From contig NZ_BMDC01000001.1 of assembly GCF_014635585.1 (NCBI RefSeq), positions 782,139 to 846,138 on the forward strand: a stretch of DNA of 64,000 bases, in the 5' to 3' direction. The number at the start of each line of letters is the position of its first letter. Positions within the stretch are counted from its first letter, which is position 1. The position numbers were made by a program, and so were the translations under genes. This DNA comes from Rothia aerolata (GTDB lineage: Bacteria > Actinomycetota > Actinomycetes > Actinomycetales > Micrococcaceae). The notes under the pieces were generated by a model. The model searched no databases. It worked only from the letters and a program-made list of their open reading frames with translations, and had not been told where the DNA came from. This document shows positions 9,135 to 17,722 of this stretch, one piece after another.

Positions 9135-9204
9135 GAGGTGCGCCGCCCCGACCAACTGGCATCGGGGCTGGCGTTTAAGGGAGGTTGGGCGGGCGGCGCG
9201 CCTC
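9135..9204 (-). repeat. Conserved-loop hairpin, copy 1 (downstream of tyrA)
   Basis: Arms of 21-22 nt (GAGGTGCGCCGCCCCG plus ACCAAC on the plus strand) pair with 9184-9204 apart from a bulge and few mismatches. The 27 nt loop, read on the minus strand, contains CCCTTAAACGCCAGCCCCGA followed by TGCCA, identical to the loop at 63363-63389. It begins 32 bases past the tyrA stop codon, in the same orientation as the gene. Confidence 0.85.
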
Positions 9205-9235
9205 AGCGCCTACATTGCGTTTGTTCTCAGCCTCT

Positions 9236-10405
9236 CTATCGAACGACCTTCCAGCCTGCGCTGGTCAGATCAGCCTTGAGTTTGTCGTGTTCGTTGGGGT
9301 TGACAGCTATTTCCACCATACCCACCGGCTGCCCCGGTGAGTGTTCCATGCGGAGGTCTTCGAGGTTGACTCCCAGCTCTCCGATTTCGGTGAGCAGGCG
9401 GGCAATCTGGCCCGGGGTGTCGTCTACCAGCACGGTCATGTGGGCAAAAGCCGCCGGGGCACCGCCGTGTTTACCGGGGATTCTTGCCACGCCGGCATTG
9501 CCCTCGCTCATGAGCTGGGCGATGTCTAGGCGGGCACCGGCTGCGGTGGGGTCTTCCAGGGTTGCGATCAACCGTTCCAAATCTTCGCGCACCCCGTAGA
9601 GGGTCTGTACCACCGGCTGGGCGTTGGCCGCAAGAATCTGTACCCACAGGGAGGGGTCGCTTCCGGCAATCCGCACGGTATCGCGCAGGCCCTGCCCCGC
9701 CAGTCCCAGGGCATAGAGCGGGGTCTCCTGCAGGCGGGAGGCCAGCAGGGAGCTCATTACCTGGGGCACATGGGAAATCAGCGCCACGGTTCTGTCGTGC
9801 TCTTCCACTGTCAAATAGGTGATGGTGGACCCCAGCTCCACGCCCAGGGTCTGAGCGAGCTTGACCGAGTCTTTGCGGGCAAGCTCATGCTCACAAATCA
9901 CAAAGGGGCGGGAGGTAAACAGCTCGCCGCTGGCGGCCACCGGCCCCGACTTTTCGCGACCCGCCATGGGGTGGGTACCCACATAGCGGGAGGCATCGGC
10001 ACCAGAGGCCAGCACCTGAGACAGAATCGGTGCCTTGACCGAGGCAATATCAATCACCGTTGCGGTGGGCCAGGCACGGAGCTGGTCAATCACCACCTCG
10101 GCGGTAACGTCCGGCGGAGGGGCCGCGACCACCAGCTGCGGCTCGGCAGGCAGCAGGGCGGCGGCGTCCACGGTCGAAGAACCGGCAGCAGCGGCTAAAG
10201 CGCGCAGGGAAAGCCCCGCGCCAATATCCTGCGCCACCGCCTCAACCGTGGGTGAGACGTCGGAGAGATAGACCGGCACACCCTGGGCCCTCAGGGCAAG
10301 CCCCACCGAGGCACCCAGCAGGCCCGCGCCGATGATGAGCACCGGCCCCTCAACCGCCGAGGTGTTCTCCTCTGGGCGGGGTTGCATGGAAAGGTAGTTA
10401 TCCAT
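9236..10405 (-). CDS. tyrA: Prephenate dehydrogenase with C-terminal ACT domain
   Basis: Oxidatively decarboxylates prephenate to 4-hydroxyphenylpyruvate in tyrosine synthesis. The 389 residues show an N-terminal Rossmann fold with VLIIGAGLLGASVGLALRA (from about residue 22), the prephenate-site stretch GTHPMAGREKSG, and a helical dimerisation region with LISHVPQVMSSLLA. From about residue 315 there is an ACT domain (MTVLVDDTPGQIARLLTEIG), which usually gives tyrosine feedback inhibition. It starts 9 bases after the rluB stop codon, within the scpA-scpB-rluB-tyrA transcript. Confidence 0.95.
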   Translation of the reverse strand: MDNYLSMQPRPEENTSAVEGPVLIIGAGLLGASVGLALRAQGVPVYLSDVSPTVEAVAQDIGAGLSLRALAAAAGSSTVDAAALLPAEPQLVVAAPPPDVTAEVVIDQLRAWPTATVIDIASVKAPILSQVLASGADASRYVGTHPMAGREKSGPVAASGELFTSRPFVICEHELARKDSVKLAQTLGVELGSTITYLTVEEHDRTVALISHVPQVMSSLLASRLQETPLYALGLAGQGLRDTVRIAGSDPSLWVQILAANAQPVVQTLYGVREDLERLIATLEDPTAAGARLDIAQLMSEGNAGVARIPGKHGGAPAAFAHMTVLVDDTPGQIARLLTEIGELGVNLEDLRMEHSPGQPVGMVEIAVNPNEHDKLKADLTSAGWKVVR

Positions 10406-10414
10406 TCTCAGCCC

Positions 10415-11422
10415 TTACATATCAACGGAGGCCAGCAGCTCACCAATCTCAACCTTAGACAGGTTGCGAATCGTGCCCTGCTTCTGAGAGCCAATGCGAA
10501 TGGGGCCCATCTCCACGCGCACCAGCTTCTCCACCGGGTAGCCCACGGCATCAAAGAGACGGCGCACAATGCGGTTGCGACCGGAATGGATCGACACCTC
10601 AATCAGCACGTGACCGGGGGTGGAGTCCACCAGCTTGAAGGAATCCAGGCGGGCAGTGCCGTCTTCAAGACGGATGCCCCGCTTCAGCTCCTCGCCCACG
10701 CCGGAGGCCACCGGGCCGCGCACCTGCACCAGGTAGGTCTTGGGAACCTCATAGGAGGGGTGGGTCAGCCGGTTAGCCAGCTCGCCGTCATTGGTCAAAA
10801 GCAGCAGGCCCTCGGTCTCCACATCCAGGCGGCCCACATGGAAAACGCGATGGTTGAAGGAATCACGCAGGAAGTCCTTAATGCAGGGGCGGCCCTCAGG
10901 ATCTTCCATAGTCGAGACCACGCCGGCAGGCTTGTTAAAGGCCATGTAGATGTACTTCTCATCGGTCTGAATCGAGATACCGTCTACGCGCACCACCACC
11001 TTCTCGGGGTTCACGCGCACACCCAGCTCGGTCACAACCTGGTCATTGACGGTCACGCGACCCTCTTCAATCATCTGCTCGCACACCCGGCGCGAGGCTA
11101 CACCTGCGCCCGCCATGAGCTTCTGCAGGCGCACGCCGTCATGATCGTAAAAATCGTAGTGGTCTACGGGGTCAGCCTGGGGACGGCGCGGACGGTGCGG
11201 CCCGGCGTAGTTGGGGTTCTTTCCGCGGTGAGGACGCCGCTCGCCGAACTCATTGGCGAAAGGCTGGCCCGAACGGAAACGGGGGCCCTTGCCGGTGCCT
11301 GCCTTGCGGGGGCCGCCTGGCTGGCCGGGGCGGGCACCCTTGTTAGATGCCTTGCCCGCACCGGGCTTTCCCGCTTTACCGGCGCCACCGCGGCCGTGGT
11401 TACCTGAACGTCCCTGTGCCAT
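10415..11422 (-). CDS. rluB: 23S rRNA pseudouridine synthase, RluB/RsuA family
   Basis: Isomerises a 23S rRNA uridine to pseudouridine. The 335-residue product has about 85 residues of basic, Gly/Pro/Lys-rich low-complexity sequence, then an S4 RNA-binding domain (VRLQKLMAGAGVASRRVCEQ) and the catalytic domain with GRLDVETEGLLLLTNDG, which holds the catalytic aspartate. The C-terminal IHSGRNRIVRRLFDAVG is the other family hallmark. The disordered extension is usual in actinobacterial RluB proteins. It sits between scpB and tyrA. The symbol rests on neighbourhood and family, since the exact target base is not visible. Confidence 0.92.
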   Translation of the reverse strand: MAQGRSGNHGRGGAGKAGKPGAGKASNKGARPGQPGGPRKAGTGKGPRFRSGQPFANEFGERRPHRGKNPNYAGPHRPRRPQADPVDHYDFYDHDGVRLQKLMAGAGVASRRVCEQMIEEGRVTVNDQVVTELGVRVNPEKVVVRVDGISIQTDEKYIYMAFNKPAGVVSTMEDPEGRPCIKDFLRDSFNHRVFHVGRLDVETEGLLLLTNDGELANRLTHPSYEVPKTYLVQVRGPVASGVGEELKRGIRLEDGTARLDSFKLVDSTPGHVLIEVSIHSGRNRIVRRLFDAVGYPVEKLVRVEMGPIRIGSQKQGTIRNLSKVEIGELLASVDM

Positions 11423-11461
11423 GTTTGACTCCTTTACTCGTCTTCTATTTCTTCTTCTCGT

Positions 11462-12265
11462 TTAGGGATTCTCGCCGCTGAGCTCTATATCGCCCACATC
11501 CGGCAAGAAAGGTGCCAGGGGCGGAAGATCGTCCAAAGAATCCAGCCCCATCTTTTCTAGGAAAAAATCTGTGGTGATGTACTGGGCCGCTCCCGTTTCG
11601 GGGTCGGGCACCGTCTGGTCAATCAGCCCCCGCTGTTGCAGGGTGCGAAAGGCCGCATCGGCGTTGACGCCGCGCACGCTGGCCACGTAGCTTCGGGTCA
11701 CCGGCTGCTGATAGGCAATCACGCTCAGCGTTTCCATCACCGCCTTGGGTAGTTTCTTCGCGGTGGATCCCACCACGAACCTACCCACCCAGGGACTAAA
11801 GTCAGACCTGGCGTAGAGGCGCCAGCCCCCGGCGATTCGGCGCAACTCAAAGCCCCGGGGCTCGTGCACCGTCTCACCGTCGTCATACCCGTTGTAGTCG
11901 CGGTAGAGCTCGTCCAGGGCGGCCTCGACGGTAGGCTCGGAAACAATCAGAGCCGCCGAGAGCTCGCGGGCACTTACCGGCTGGTCCGCCACCGCCAGAA
12001 TCGCCTCTACTGCCGCCTTCACACCGCCGGGTTGCAGCTCAACCCTGGAAATAACGGTCTCAGCAGCAACCTGCCGATGCCCCTTATTCTGCTGGGTTTG
12101 GGCGTACTGTTCAGCCTCTGCGGGCTCCGACCAGGGGTTCTCCGGCGCCGTAGGCTCTTCTGCTTCAACAGTGTCTTCAGCTTCCTCAGCTCCCCAGGAG
12201 CCCGAGAGCAGAATCGCCAGGTCATCATCGGTAAAATCGGGATTTTCTCCGGTAATGTCACTCAT
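11462..12265 (-). CDS. scpB: Segregation and condensation protein B
   Basis: Kleisin-interacting winged-helix subunit of the SMC-ScpAB condensin. The 267-residue protein has an acidic, poorly conserved N-terminal region of about 80 residues, then the two winged-helix domains with VEAILAVADQPVSARELSAAL and METLSVIAYQQPVTRSYVASVRGVN, both diagnostic. Its start overlaps the end of scpA by eight bases, so the two are translationally coupled. The smc gene is not in the window. Confidence 0.95.
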   Translation of the reverse strand: MSDITGENPDFTDDDLAILLSGSWGAEEAEDTVEAEEPTAPENPWSEPAEAEQYAQTQQNKGHRQVAAETVISRVELQPGGVKAAVEAILAVADQPVSARELSAALIVSEPTVEAALDELYRDYNGYDDGETVHEPRGFELRRIAGGWRLYARSDFSPWVGRFVVGSTAKKLPKAVMETLSVIAYQQPVTRSYVASVRGVNADAAFRTLQQRGLIDQTVPDPETGAAQYITTDFFLEKMGLDSLDDLPPLAPFLPDVGDIELSGENP

Positions 12266-13139
12266 GCTCCACCTCCTGGTCGGTCTGCACTTCGGGTGCT
12301 GGTTCTTCCGCCAGTGTAAGGGTAATTTCTCCCAGGGGATCTGCCTGAACAGCCTGCACGCTCTTGCGGCGCACCAGTTCCAGCACCGCTAAAAAGCGAA
12401 CCACGGCAATTTCAAACTCCCCCGCACCCTTCACCAACTCAGCAAAGGTATGCTCCCGCTGATCGTTGAGACAGGAAAGCAGAAACCTCTCTTCCGCCTC
12501 AATCGAGGTCAGCGGCTCCCGCAGGTGCCCCAGGCTCAGGCGCTCGCCCTCCGCGGCGTCGTCCTCAAAATGAGACTTGCTCAGGGCAACCGCTGCAATC
12601 TGCGCGAACTCCTGCGCCCCGATATCAAATACCAGCTCGGGCAAAACCTTCTTGAACTGCGGTTCCAGCGCAACCTTGCGGGGAAAACGCTGGGCCTCGC
12701 GTTGGAAACGGGTCTGAAGCACCGCAGAAACCTCGCGGTAGGCCCGATACTGTAACAGGCGGGCAAAAAGCAGGTCGCGGGCTTCGAGCAGGGCAAGGTC
12801 TTCTTCAGTCTCAACCGTGCCCCGGGGCAAAAGTCGCGCCGCTTTGAGATCAAGCAGGGTTGCTGCGGTAACCAGAAAATCGCTGGCCTGGTTCAGGGCC
12901 TCAGAGGTGCCCCGGTCATAGAGAGCTGAAATGTAGCTCATGAACTCATCGGTGACCTCGGCAAGCGCTACCTCGGTGATGTCCAGCTTGCGGCGGGCGA
13001 TGAGGGAAAGTAAAAGATCAAAGGGACCCTCAAAATTAGTCAGGGTCAGAGTAAAGCCGGCAGAATCAGCGGCTTGGTCAGCAGGCGCATCGTCGATGTG
13101 CGCGGAATCTAAATCATGGGTGTGTGTCGGTGCCCTCAC
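12258..13139 (-). CDS. scpA: Segregation and condensation protein A
   Basis: Kleisin subunit that bridges the SMC heads. The 293-residue protein has FTLTLTNFEGPFDLLLSLI near residue 28, the classic ScpA opening, then RKLDITEVALAEVTDEFMSYI, and a C-terminal winged helix with VVRFLAVLELVRRKSV. The start is GTG with AAAGG ten bases upstream; about 27 variable residues precede the conserved region. It overlaps scpB by eight bases. In related genomes parA usually adjoins scpA; here a toxin-antitoxin pair lies between. Confidence 0.95.
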   Translation of the reverse strand: MRAPTHTHDLDSAHIDDAPADQAADSAGFTLTLTNFEGPFDLLLSLIARRKLDITEVALAEVTDEFMSYISALYDRGTSEALNQASDFLVTAATLLDLKAARLLPRGTVETEEDLALLEARDLLFARLLQYRAYREVSAVLQTRFQREAQRFPRKVALEPQFKKVLPELVFDIGAQEFAQIAAVALSKSHFEDDAAEGERLSLGHLREPLTSIEAEERFLLSCLNDQREHTFAELVKGAGEFEIAVVRFLAVLELVRRKSVQAVQADPLGEITLTLAEEPAPEVQTDQEVEHE

Positions 13140-13296
13140 GGCAGCGTACCTTTTCGTTCGTGCGTAGGTCTCTACGGCGATTCAGACCGGCTCCTTGCCG
13201 GCTCCTTTAAATTTTGCCGCATTGCCCGCGCCACTTCAAGGGTCGGGCGCGGTTATATCGCCCACGTGGAAAATATATGGAGGGGCTCCATCTAGA
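13140..13296. other. Spacer between relE and scpA
   Basis: 157 bases. It must hold the scpA promoter if the toxin-antitoxin pair ends its own transcript. A short GC hairpin (GGCTCCTTGCCGGCTCC region, 13189-13205) is visible. I find no convincing -35/-10 pair. Confidence 0.4.
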
Positions 13297-13554
13297 TTAT
13301 CGGTATACCTCACGTCGATGAGCAGCTCTCACTACGCTAACCACCAGCTCTGCATCAAAAATATCGTAGATAACCCTGTATTGCCCCACCTTAATGCGCC
13401 AGGCGGTTTGATGCCCTACCAGTTTGGTCGAATGATAAGGTCGGGGGTCTTCTGATAATCCCTCAAGCATAAAAATAATTTGTTCCTGCACAGACCGCGG
13501 CAATTTTCGTATTTGCTTTTTCGCAGGATTAGTCAGTACTACCGTATAGCTCAT
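13297..13554 (-). CDS. relE: RelE-family mRNA interferase toxin
   Basis: Small basic protein of 85 residues with the RelE/ParE fold: YTVVLTNPAKKQIRKLPRSVQ at the N-terminus, then the KLVGHQTAWRIKVGQYRVIYDI core whose arginines and tyrosine match ribosome-dependent RelE nucleases, and the VVSVVRAAHRREVY C-terminus. The start overlaps the antitoxin stop by four bases. It is likely to cleave translated mRNA when freed from its antitoxin. The pair is visibly more AT-rich than its neighbours and interrupts the parA-scpA order, suggesting transfer. Confidence 0.92.
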   Translation of the reverse strand: MSYTVVLTNPAKKQIRKLPRSVQEQIIFMLEGLSEDPRPYHSTKLVGHQTAWRIKVGQYRVIYDIFDAELVVSVVRAAHRREVYR

Positions 13555-13814
13555 AAACCAAGCTCAGCTTTAAAATCCTGAAGAATAGTACGTTCGCCGT
13601 CGTCCTCGGCCTGAGCTTCTTCATACGCCAAAGAATCTTGTTGAAGCTCATACGCCTCTAAAGCTTCTAAATCTTCGACGCTCACCAGAACTGCGGTGAG
13701 CTTTCCATTTCTAGTAATTCCGATACGTTCATTACCATATTTTGCACGACTTAGCACATCAGAAAGATCGCCCCTGAGCTCACGAGTAGAAACGGTATTT
13801 GTAAGAGTAGCCAT
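13551..13814 (-). CDS. yefM: Phd/YefM-family antitoxin
   Basis: Predicted 87 residues from the ATG at 13814: MATLTNTVSTRELRGDLSDVL, a Phd/YefM DNA-binding N-terminus, followed by RAKYGNERIGITRNGKLTAVLVSVEDLEALE and an acidic C-terminus that would wrap the toxin. The frame stays open to a TTG at 13850 with AGGAAA upstream, but that would make the two palindromic operators coding. The choice between the two is open. It is co-transcribed with relE with a four-base overlap. Confidence 0.88.
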   Translation of the reverse strand: MATLTNTVSTRELRGDLSDVLSRAKYGNERIGITRNGKLTAVLVSVEDLEALEAYELQQDSLAYEEAQAEDDGERTILQDFKAELGL

Positions 13815-13842
13815 GTCTACATTGTAGACATTGTGTACACAA
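13814..13842. promoter_or_regulatory. Two palindromes, probable toxin-antitoxin autoregulatory operator
   Basis: TGTCTAC-ATT-GTAGACA (13814-13830) is directly followed by the perfect 12 bp palindrome TTGTGTACACAA (13831-13842). Both abut the antitoxin ATG. Phd/YefM dimers typically bind such sites and repress their own operon. Confidence 0.65.
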
Positions 13843-13894
13843 TTCAACAAGACACCATTTCCTGTAGCCCAGGGGCGGAAAAGTTTCCTACGTC

Positions 13895-14758
13895 TTAGGG
13901 CGCTCCCCCACGACTAATGAGCTCGCGCGCCAGCTGGCGGTAGGCCTCGGCACCGGGGTGGTTAGAGGCGTAGGAGAGAATGGGCTCTGCTGAGACGGTG
14001 GCGTCGGGGAACTTCACGGTGCGCTTGATCACCGTATCGAAGACCTTATCGCCGAAGGCATCGATAATACGCGCCAGTACTTCCTTAGAGTGCAGGGTGC
14101 GGGAGTCAAACATGGTGGCTAGCACGCCGTCAATCTGCAGCTTGGGGTTTAGGCGGTCTTGTACCTTCTCAATGGAGTCCACCAGCAGGGCCACCGCTCG
14201 CAGGGCAAAGAACTCGCAGATGAGCGGAATAATGACGCCGTGGCTGGCGGTCAGCGCGTTGACGGTCAGCAGACCCAGGGAGGGCTGGCAGTCAATCAAA
14301 ATGACGTCGTACTCGTGCTCAACCTTGCGCAGGGCAGAGGCGAGCACCTGCTCACGGGCTACCTCATTGACCAGCTGCACCTCGGCGGCCGAAAGATCAA
14401 TGTTAGCGGGTAGCAGGTCGATGTTTTCGGTTTCGGTGGGCTGAATGACCTCGTGAATATCGACCTTGCGGTCCATCATCACGTTATAAACGGTGAGGTC
14501 AAGCTCATGGGGGTTGGCACCAAAGCCTGCCGAGAGAGCACCCTGGGGGTCAAAATCTACCAGTAGCACCTTGCGGCCGCACTCTGCCAGGGCAGCGCCC
14601 AGGTTAATGGTGGAGGTGGTTTTACCCACGCCACCCTTCTGGTTCACCATGGAGATAATGCGGGCGGGGCCGTGGGTCTGTAGCGGCGCAGGGTCGGGGT
14701 AGGTCACCAGCGGGCGACCTGTGGGGCCAAGCTGCTGTTCGTTAGGAGACTGAGTCAC
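13895..14758 (-). CDS. parA: ParA/Soj-family chromosome-partitioning ATPase
   Basis: Deviant Walker ATPase of 287 residues. About 30 variable residues precede IISMVNQKGGVGKTTSTINLG (deviant Walker A), LLVDFDPQGALSAGFG follows, and VILIDCQPSLGLLTVNAL is the Walker B region. The start is GTG with AGGTGA upstream. This copy sits with scpAB rather than beside parB near oriC, so it is the ParA paralogue commonly found at the scpA locus in actinobacteria; its role there is not settled. Parsing as a MinD-like protein is less likely. Confidence 0.9.
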   Translation of the reverse strand: MTQSPNEQQLGPTGRPLVTYPDPAPLQTHGPARIISMVNQKGGVGKTTSTINLGAALAECGRKVLLVDFDPQGALSAGFGANPHELDLTVYNVMMDRKVDIHEVIQPTETENIDLLPANIDLSAAEVQLVNEVAREQVLASALRKVEHEYDVILIDCQPSLGLLTVNALTASHGVIIPLICEFFALRAVALLVDSIEKVQDRLNPKLQIDGVLATMFDSRTLHSKEVLARIIDAFGDKVFDTVIKRTVKFPDATVSAEPILSYASNHPGAEAYRQLARELISRGGAP

Positions 14759-14840
14759 TCACTTCACCTATTCACTAGCGGAAAAAATTAACTCTGTCTA
14801 CTAGAGTACAGTGCCGGGGCAAATTGGCCGCGTCACTACG

Positions 14841-14897
14841 CGAGTGGTGGATTTTAGGCTTAATTTTCGTGAAAAAGAGCCTAAAATCCACCACTCG
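14841..14897 (-). terminator. Long perfect hairpin downstream of prpE
   Basis: Perfect 20 bp arms (CGAGTGGTGGATTTTAGGCT) and a 17 nt loop, starting 12 bases beyond the prpE stop codon. No strong U tract follows. It belongs to the set of long hairpins with locus-specific arms. Confidence 0.75.
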
Positions 14898-14908
14898 GCA
14901 AAACAGAA

Positions 14909-16831
14909 CTAGCCAGCCCGCAACACCTTCATCAGATTGTCCAGCACCGAGGCATCCTCAATGGTTGAGGGAACCTTAAAGTCGTCGCCGGCGGCAATCT
15001 GGCGCATGGTCTTGCGCAGAATCTTGCCGGAGCGAGTCTTGGGCAGGGCGTCAACAATCTGAACATCCTTGAAGTCAGCCACCGCACCAATCTTGTCTCG
15101 CACCGAGGCAACCAGCTCGCTGGCAAGTTGCTCCTGCGTAATGTCCGCACCGGATTTGAGCACCACGTAACCTGCGGGCTTTTGCCCCTTAAGCGGGTCA
15201 GAAATACCGATCACCGCGCACTCTGCCACGGCAGGGTGGGCTGCAAGCACCTGCTCCATTGCCCCGGTAGAGAGACGGTGGCCCGAGACATTAATGACGT
15301 CGTCGGTTCGGCCCATCACAAAGACGTAGCCGTCTTCGTCGATGTAGCCAGAATCGCCTGTGGCATAGTAGCCGTCAAAGGCGGTGAGGTAGGAGCTCAC
15401 AAAACGTTCGTCATTGCCCCAGAGGGTCGGCAGACAGCCAGGAGGCAGGGGGAGCTTAATGGCCAGGTTGCCTTCCTCCCCGGGGGCAACCTTCTCGCCG
15501 AAGGGGTCGAGGGTCTCCAGGTTGTAGCCGGGCACGGGTACAGAGGGGGAACCGGGCTTGATGTTCATGGGGTCGAGCCCGCGCATGTTGGCACAGATGG
15601 CCCAGCCGGTTTCGGTCTGCCACCAGTTATCCACCACGGGCACACCCAGCTGCTTAGATGCCCAGTGGTAGGTTTCGGGGTCGAGGCGCTCCCCCGCCAC
15701 AAAGAGGGTTTTCAGCGAGGAAATATCGTAGTTAGCCAGCAGGTCTGCCTCCGGGTCTGCCTTACGGATAGCCCGTAGCGCGGTGGGGGCGGTAAAGAGC
15801 ACCTTGGCCGAAGAATCCTGAATAACCCGCCAGAAAGCCCCGGCATCGGGGGTGCCAATGGGCTTGCCCTCGTACATCACCGAGGTGGCGCCCGCCAGCA
15901 GGGGGCCGTAGACAATGTAGGAGTGGCCAACCACCCAGCCCACGTCAGAGGCTGTCCACATGGTCTCCCCCGCTGAGATGTCGTAGATATTTTTCATGGA
16001 CCAGATCATAGCCACAGCGTGGCCACCGTTATCACGCACCACGCCCTTAGGAGTACCGGTGGTACCCGAGGTGTAGAGGATATAGAGGGGATCGGTGGCT
16101 GCCACCTCTACAGGGTCAGCCGGTTCTGCCGCCGAGCAGGCCTCGGCCCAATCCAACCAGGCAATTTCCTGCCCGGCGGCAGCTGCTCGCCCAGCGGCGT
16201 CCTGAAGAGAAGTCTCAAAACCCTCACGCTCGTGAACGATTACCGTGGCCGGTGCCGACGTGCACAGCTCGATGGCTTTCTCGACGGCGGGAATGTACTC
16301 AATCTTGCGCTTGGGCTCGAGACCGCCGCTGGTGGTCACAATCACCTTGGGCTGGCAGTCATCGATGCGGGTGGCCAGCTCACTGGGCGCAAAACCGCCA
16401 AAGACGACCGAATGGACGGCGCCCAGGCGGGCGGTTGCTAGCATAGCAACATAGGCCTGGGGCACCATGGGCATATAGATCAGCACACGGTCGCCCTTTT
16501 CAACACCGGCATGAGCGAGCGCGCCGGCAAAAAGTGCCACCTCGTCTTTGAGCTGGGAGTAGGTGATTTCCCGGTGGGTTTTCTGCATGGCCGAGTCGAA
16601 GATGATAGCGGGCTGGTCTCCCCGACCGGCTTCAACGTGGCGGTCAACGGCGTTATAACAGGTGTTCAGCGTGGCGTCGGGGAACCAGCGATAGATGGGC
16701 TTGTTCGAATCATCGAGTGCCCGGGTAGGCTTGCTAATCCAGTCGATGGCTTCAGCGGCCTCCAACCAGAACCCTTCGGGATCCTCAACACTGCGCTGGT
16801 AGGTAGAGGCGTAGGTATTGTGCTCGGTCAT
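14909..16831 (-). CDS. prpE: Propionyl-CoA synthetase
   Basis: Activates propionate to propionyl-CoA through an adenylate, feeding the methylcitrate cycle. The predicted 640 residues carry the ANL motifs YILYTSGTTGTPKGVVRDNGGH, whose RDNGGH ending is typical of PrpE, the hinge YYATGDSGYIDEDGYVFVMGR and the catalytic lysine in LPKTRSGKILRK. The frame extends upstream to 16960, but the ATG at 16831 is preceded by AGGAGAGAAGAG and starts the conserved sequence. It is divergent from prpR-prpD-prpB-prpC, with shared candidate operators between. An acetyl-CoA synthetase is the alternative, but the neighbourhood supports PrpE. Confidence 0.92.
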   Translation of the reverse strand: MTEHNTYASTYQRSVEDPEGFWLEAAEAIDWISKPTRALDDSNKPIYRWFPDATLNTCYNAVDRHVEAGRGDQPAIIFDSAMQKTHREITYSQLKDEVALFAGALAHAGVEKGDRVLIYMPMVPQAYVAMLATARLGAVHSVVFGGFAPSELATRIDDCQPKVIVTTSGGLEPKRKIEYIPAVEKAIELCTSAPATVIVHEREGFETSLQDAAGRAAAAGQEIAWLDWAEACSAAEPADPVEVAATDPLYILYTSGTTGTPKGVVRDNGGHAVAMIWSMKNIYDISAGETMWTASDVGWVVGHSYIVYGPLLAGATSVMYEGKPIGTPDAGAFWRVIQDSSAKVLFTAPTALRAIRKADPEADLLANYDISSLKTLFVAGERLDPETYHWASKQLGVPVVDNWWQTETGWAICANMRGLDPMNIKPGSPSVPVPGYNLETLDPFGEKVAPGEEGNLAIKLPLPPGCLPTLWGNDERFVSSYLTAFDGYYATGDSGYIDEDGYVFVMGRTDDVINVSGHRLSTGAMEQVLAAHPAVAECAVIGISDPLKGQKPAGYVVLKSGADITQEQLASELVASVRDKIGAVADFKDVQIVDALPKTRSGKILRKTMRQIAAGDDFKVPSTIEDASVLDNLMKVLRAG

Positions 16832-16912
16832 CTCTTCTCTCCTTGCCTGTTTCATGAGTGAATGAGCGAGATTGAAAGCAAATCTAGTGGTGAGAATCAC
16901 AATAATCAATAC

Positions 16913-16985
16913 TTTGTATACATAAAATCCAAAAAATTTCTTAAAGCCGTCTTTTTTCAAGAAAATTTTTGATTTTTGTATACAT
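16913..16985. promoter_or_regulatory. Paired TTTGTATACAT boxes between prpE and prpR
   Basis: Two identical copies of TTTGTATACAT, at 16913-16923 and 16975-16985, each containing the palindrome TGTATACA. They lie about 80 bases upstream of prpE and about 60 upstream of prpR. Palindromes of this kind suit a dimeric GntR protein, and PrpR next door is the likely ligand. The surrounding 130 bases are very AT-rich. Confidence 0.65.
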
Positions 16986-17046
16986 TGAGGCTTTTACCCT
17001 CTACAGTGGTGTGCAACACAGATCGTGGGAAGCAAGAGAGGTAGAG

Positions 17047-17718
17047 ATGAGAGCCAGCGACAAAGCCTATGAAACCCTCAAGGCAGACATCATGGCGGCT
17101 CATCTCACCCCCGGCTCGGTTCTTGCCGAGGTTGAACAGGCCCAGCGGCTGGGGGTTTCAAGAACCCCCGTTCGCGAAGCTATTAGCCGTCTGGTCTCCG
17201 AAGGTCTGGTGGAGCCCAACCCCGGGCGCGGGGCGATGGTCTCGCCGGTGTCTTTGGAGAACGTCTACCGGCTGTTTGAGCTGAGGGTCAGCCTAGATTG
17301 CACGGCGGCCCAGCTTGCCGCACAGAGGGGTGACCCCCTGGTTTTTGAGGCTTTAGCGCAGAGGTTTCAGGCGGCGGTAAAAGAGCTCGAAGCAGAGAAG
17401 CAGAATCTCCAGCTCTACTACGCGCTGGTTCAAGAGCTCGATCAACGGATTGATGAAGCCGCCGATAACCGCTATCTGCTTCAGGCACAACAGAATATCC
17501 GTTCCCAGCTCACCAGAATTAGAACCCTGTCGAAGACCAATCCGGCCCGGCTGATTCAGGCAGCACGCGAGCACCAGCAGATTTGTCAGGCGATAGCCTC
17601 GGGCGAGCCCGAGATTGCCGTGGCAGCCACCAAGGTTCACCTGTACAACGCACTGGTTGCTATCGAAGCCGCCCAGAGCCAGCACCACGAACTTTTCACC
17701 ACCACGTCAGAGAGGTAA
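17047..17718 (+). CDS. GntR-family (FCD) regulator of the methylcitrate genes
   Basis: Predicted 223 residues: an N-terminal winged helix with [20 protein letters not shown] and [23 protein letters not shown], then an all-helical FCD ligand domain. The frame opens at 16969, but the ATG at 17047, with AGAGAGG six bases before it, fits the family. It is the first gene of the prpDBC transcript (prpD starts four bases after its stop), and it faces prpE across two TGTATACA boxes. It probably senses a methylcitrate-cycle intermediate; that is inference from position. Confidence 0.85.
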   Translation: MRASDKAYETLKADIMAAHLTPGSVLAEVEQAQRLGVSRTPVREAISRLVSEGLVEPNPGRGAMVSPVSLENVYRLFELRVSLDCTAAQLAAQRGDPLVFEALAQRFQAAVKELEAEKQNLQLYYALVQELDQRIDEAADNRYLLQAQQNIRSQLTRIRTLSKTNPARLIQAAREHQQICQAIASGEPEIAVAATKVHLYNALVAIEAAQSQHHELFTTTSER

Positions 17719-17722
17719 GAAG

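Noticed and set aside
13369-13381. AGATAACCCTGTA in relE, matching 13 bases of the TGTACA palindrome
   Set aside because: It encodes the conserved RelE residues around YRVIYDI, lacks TGTACA and a partner arm, so it is most likely chance.
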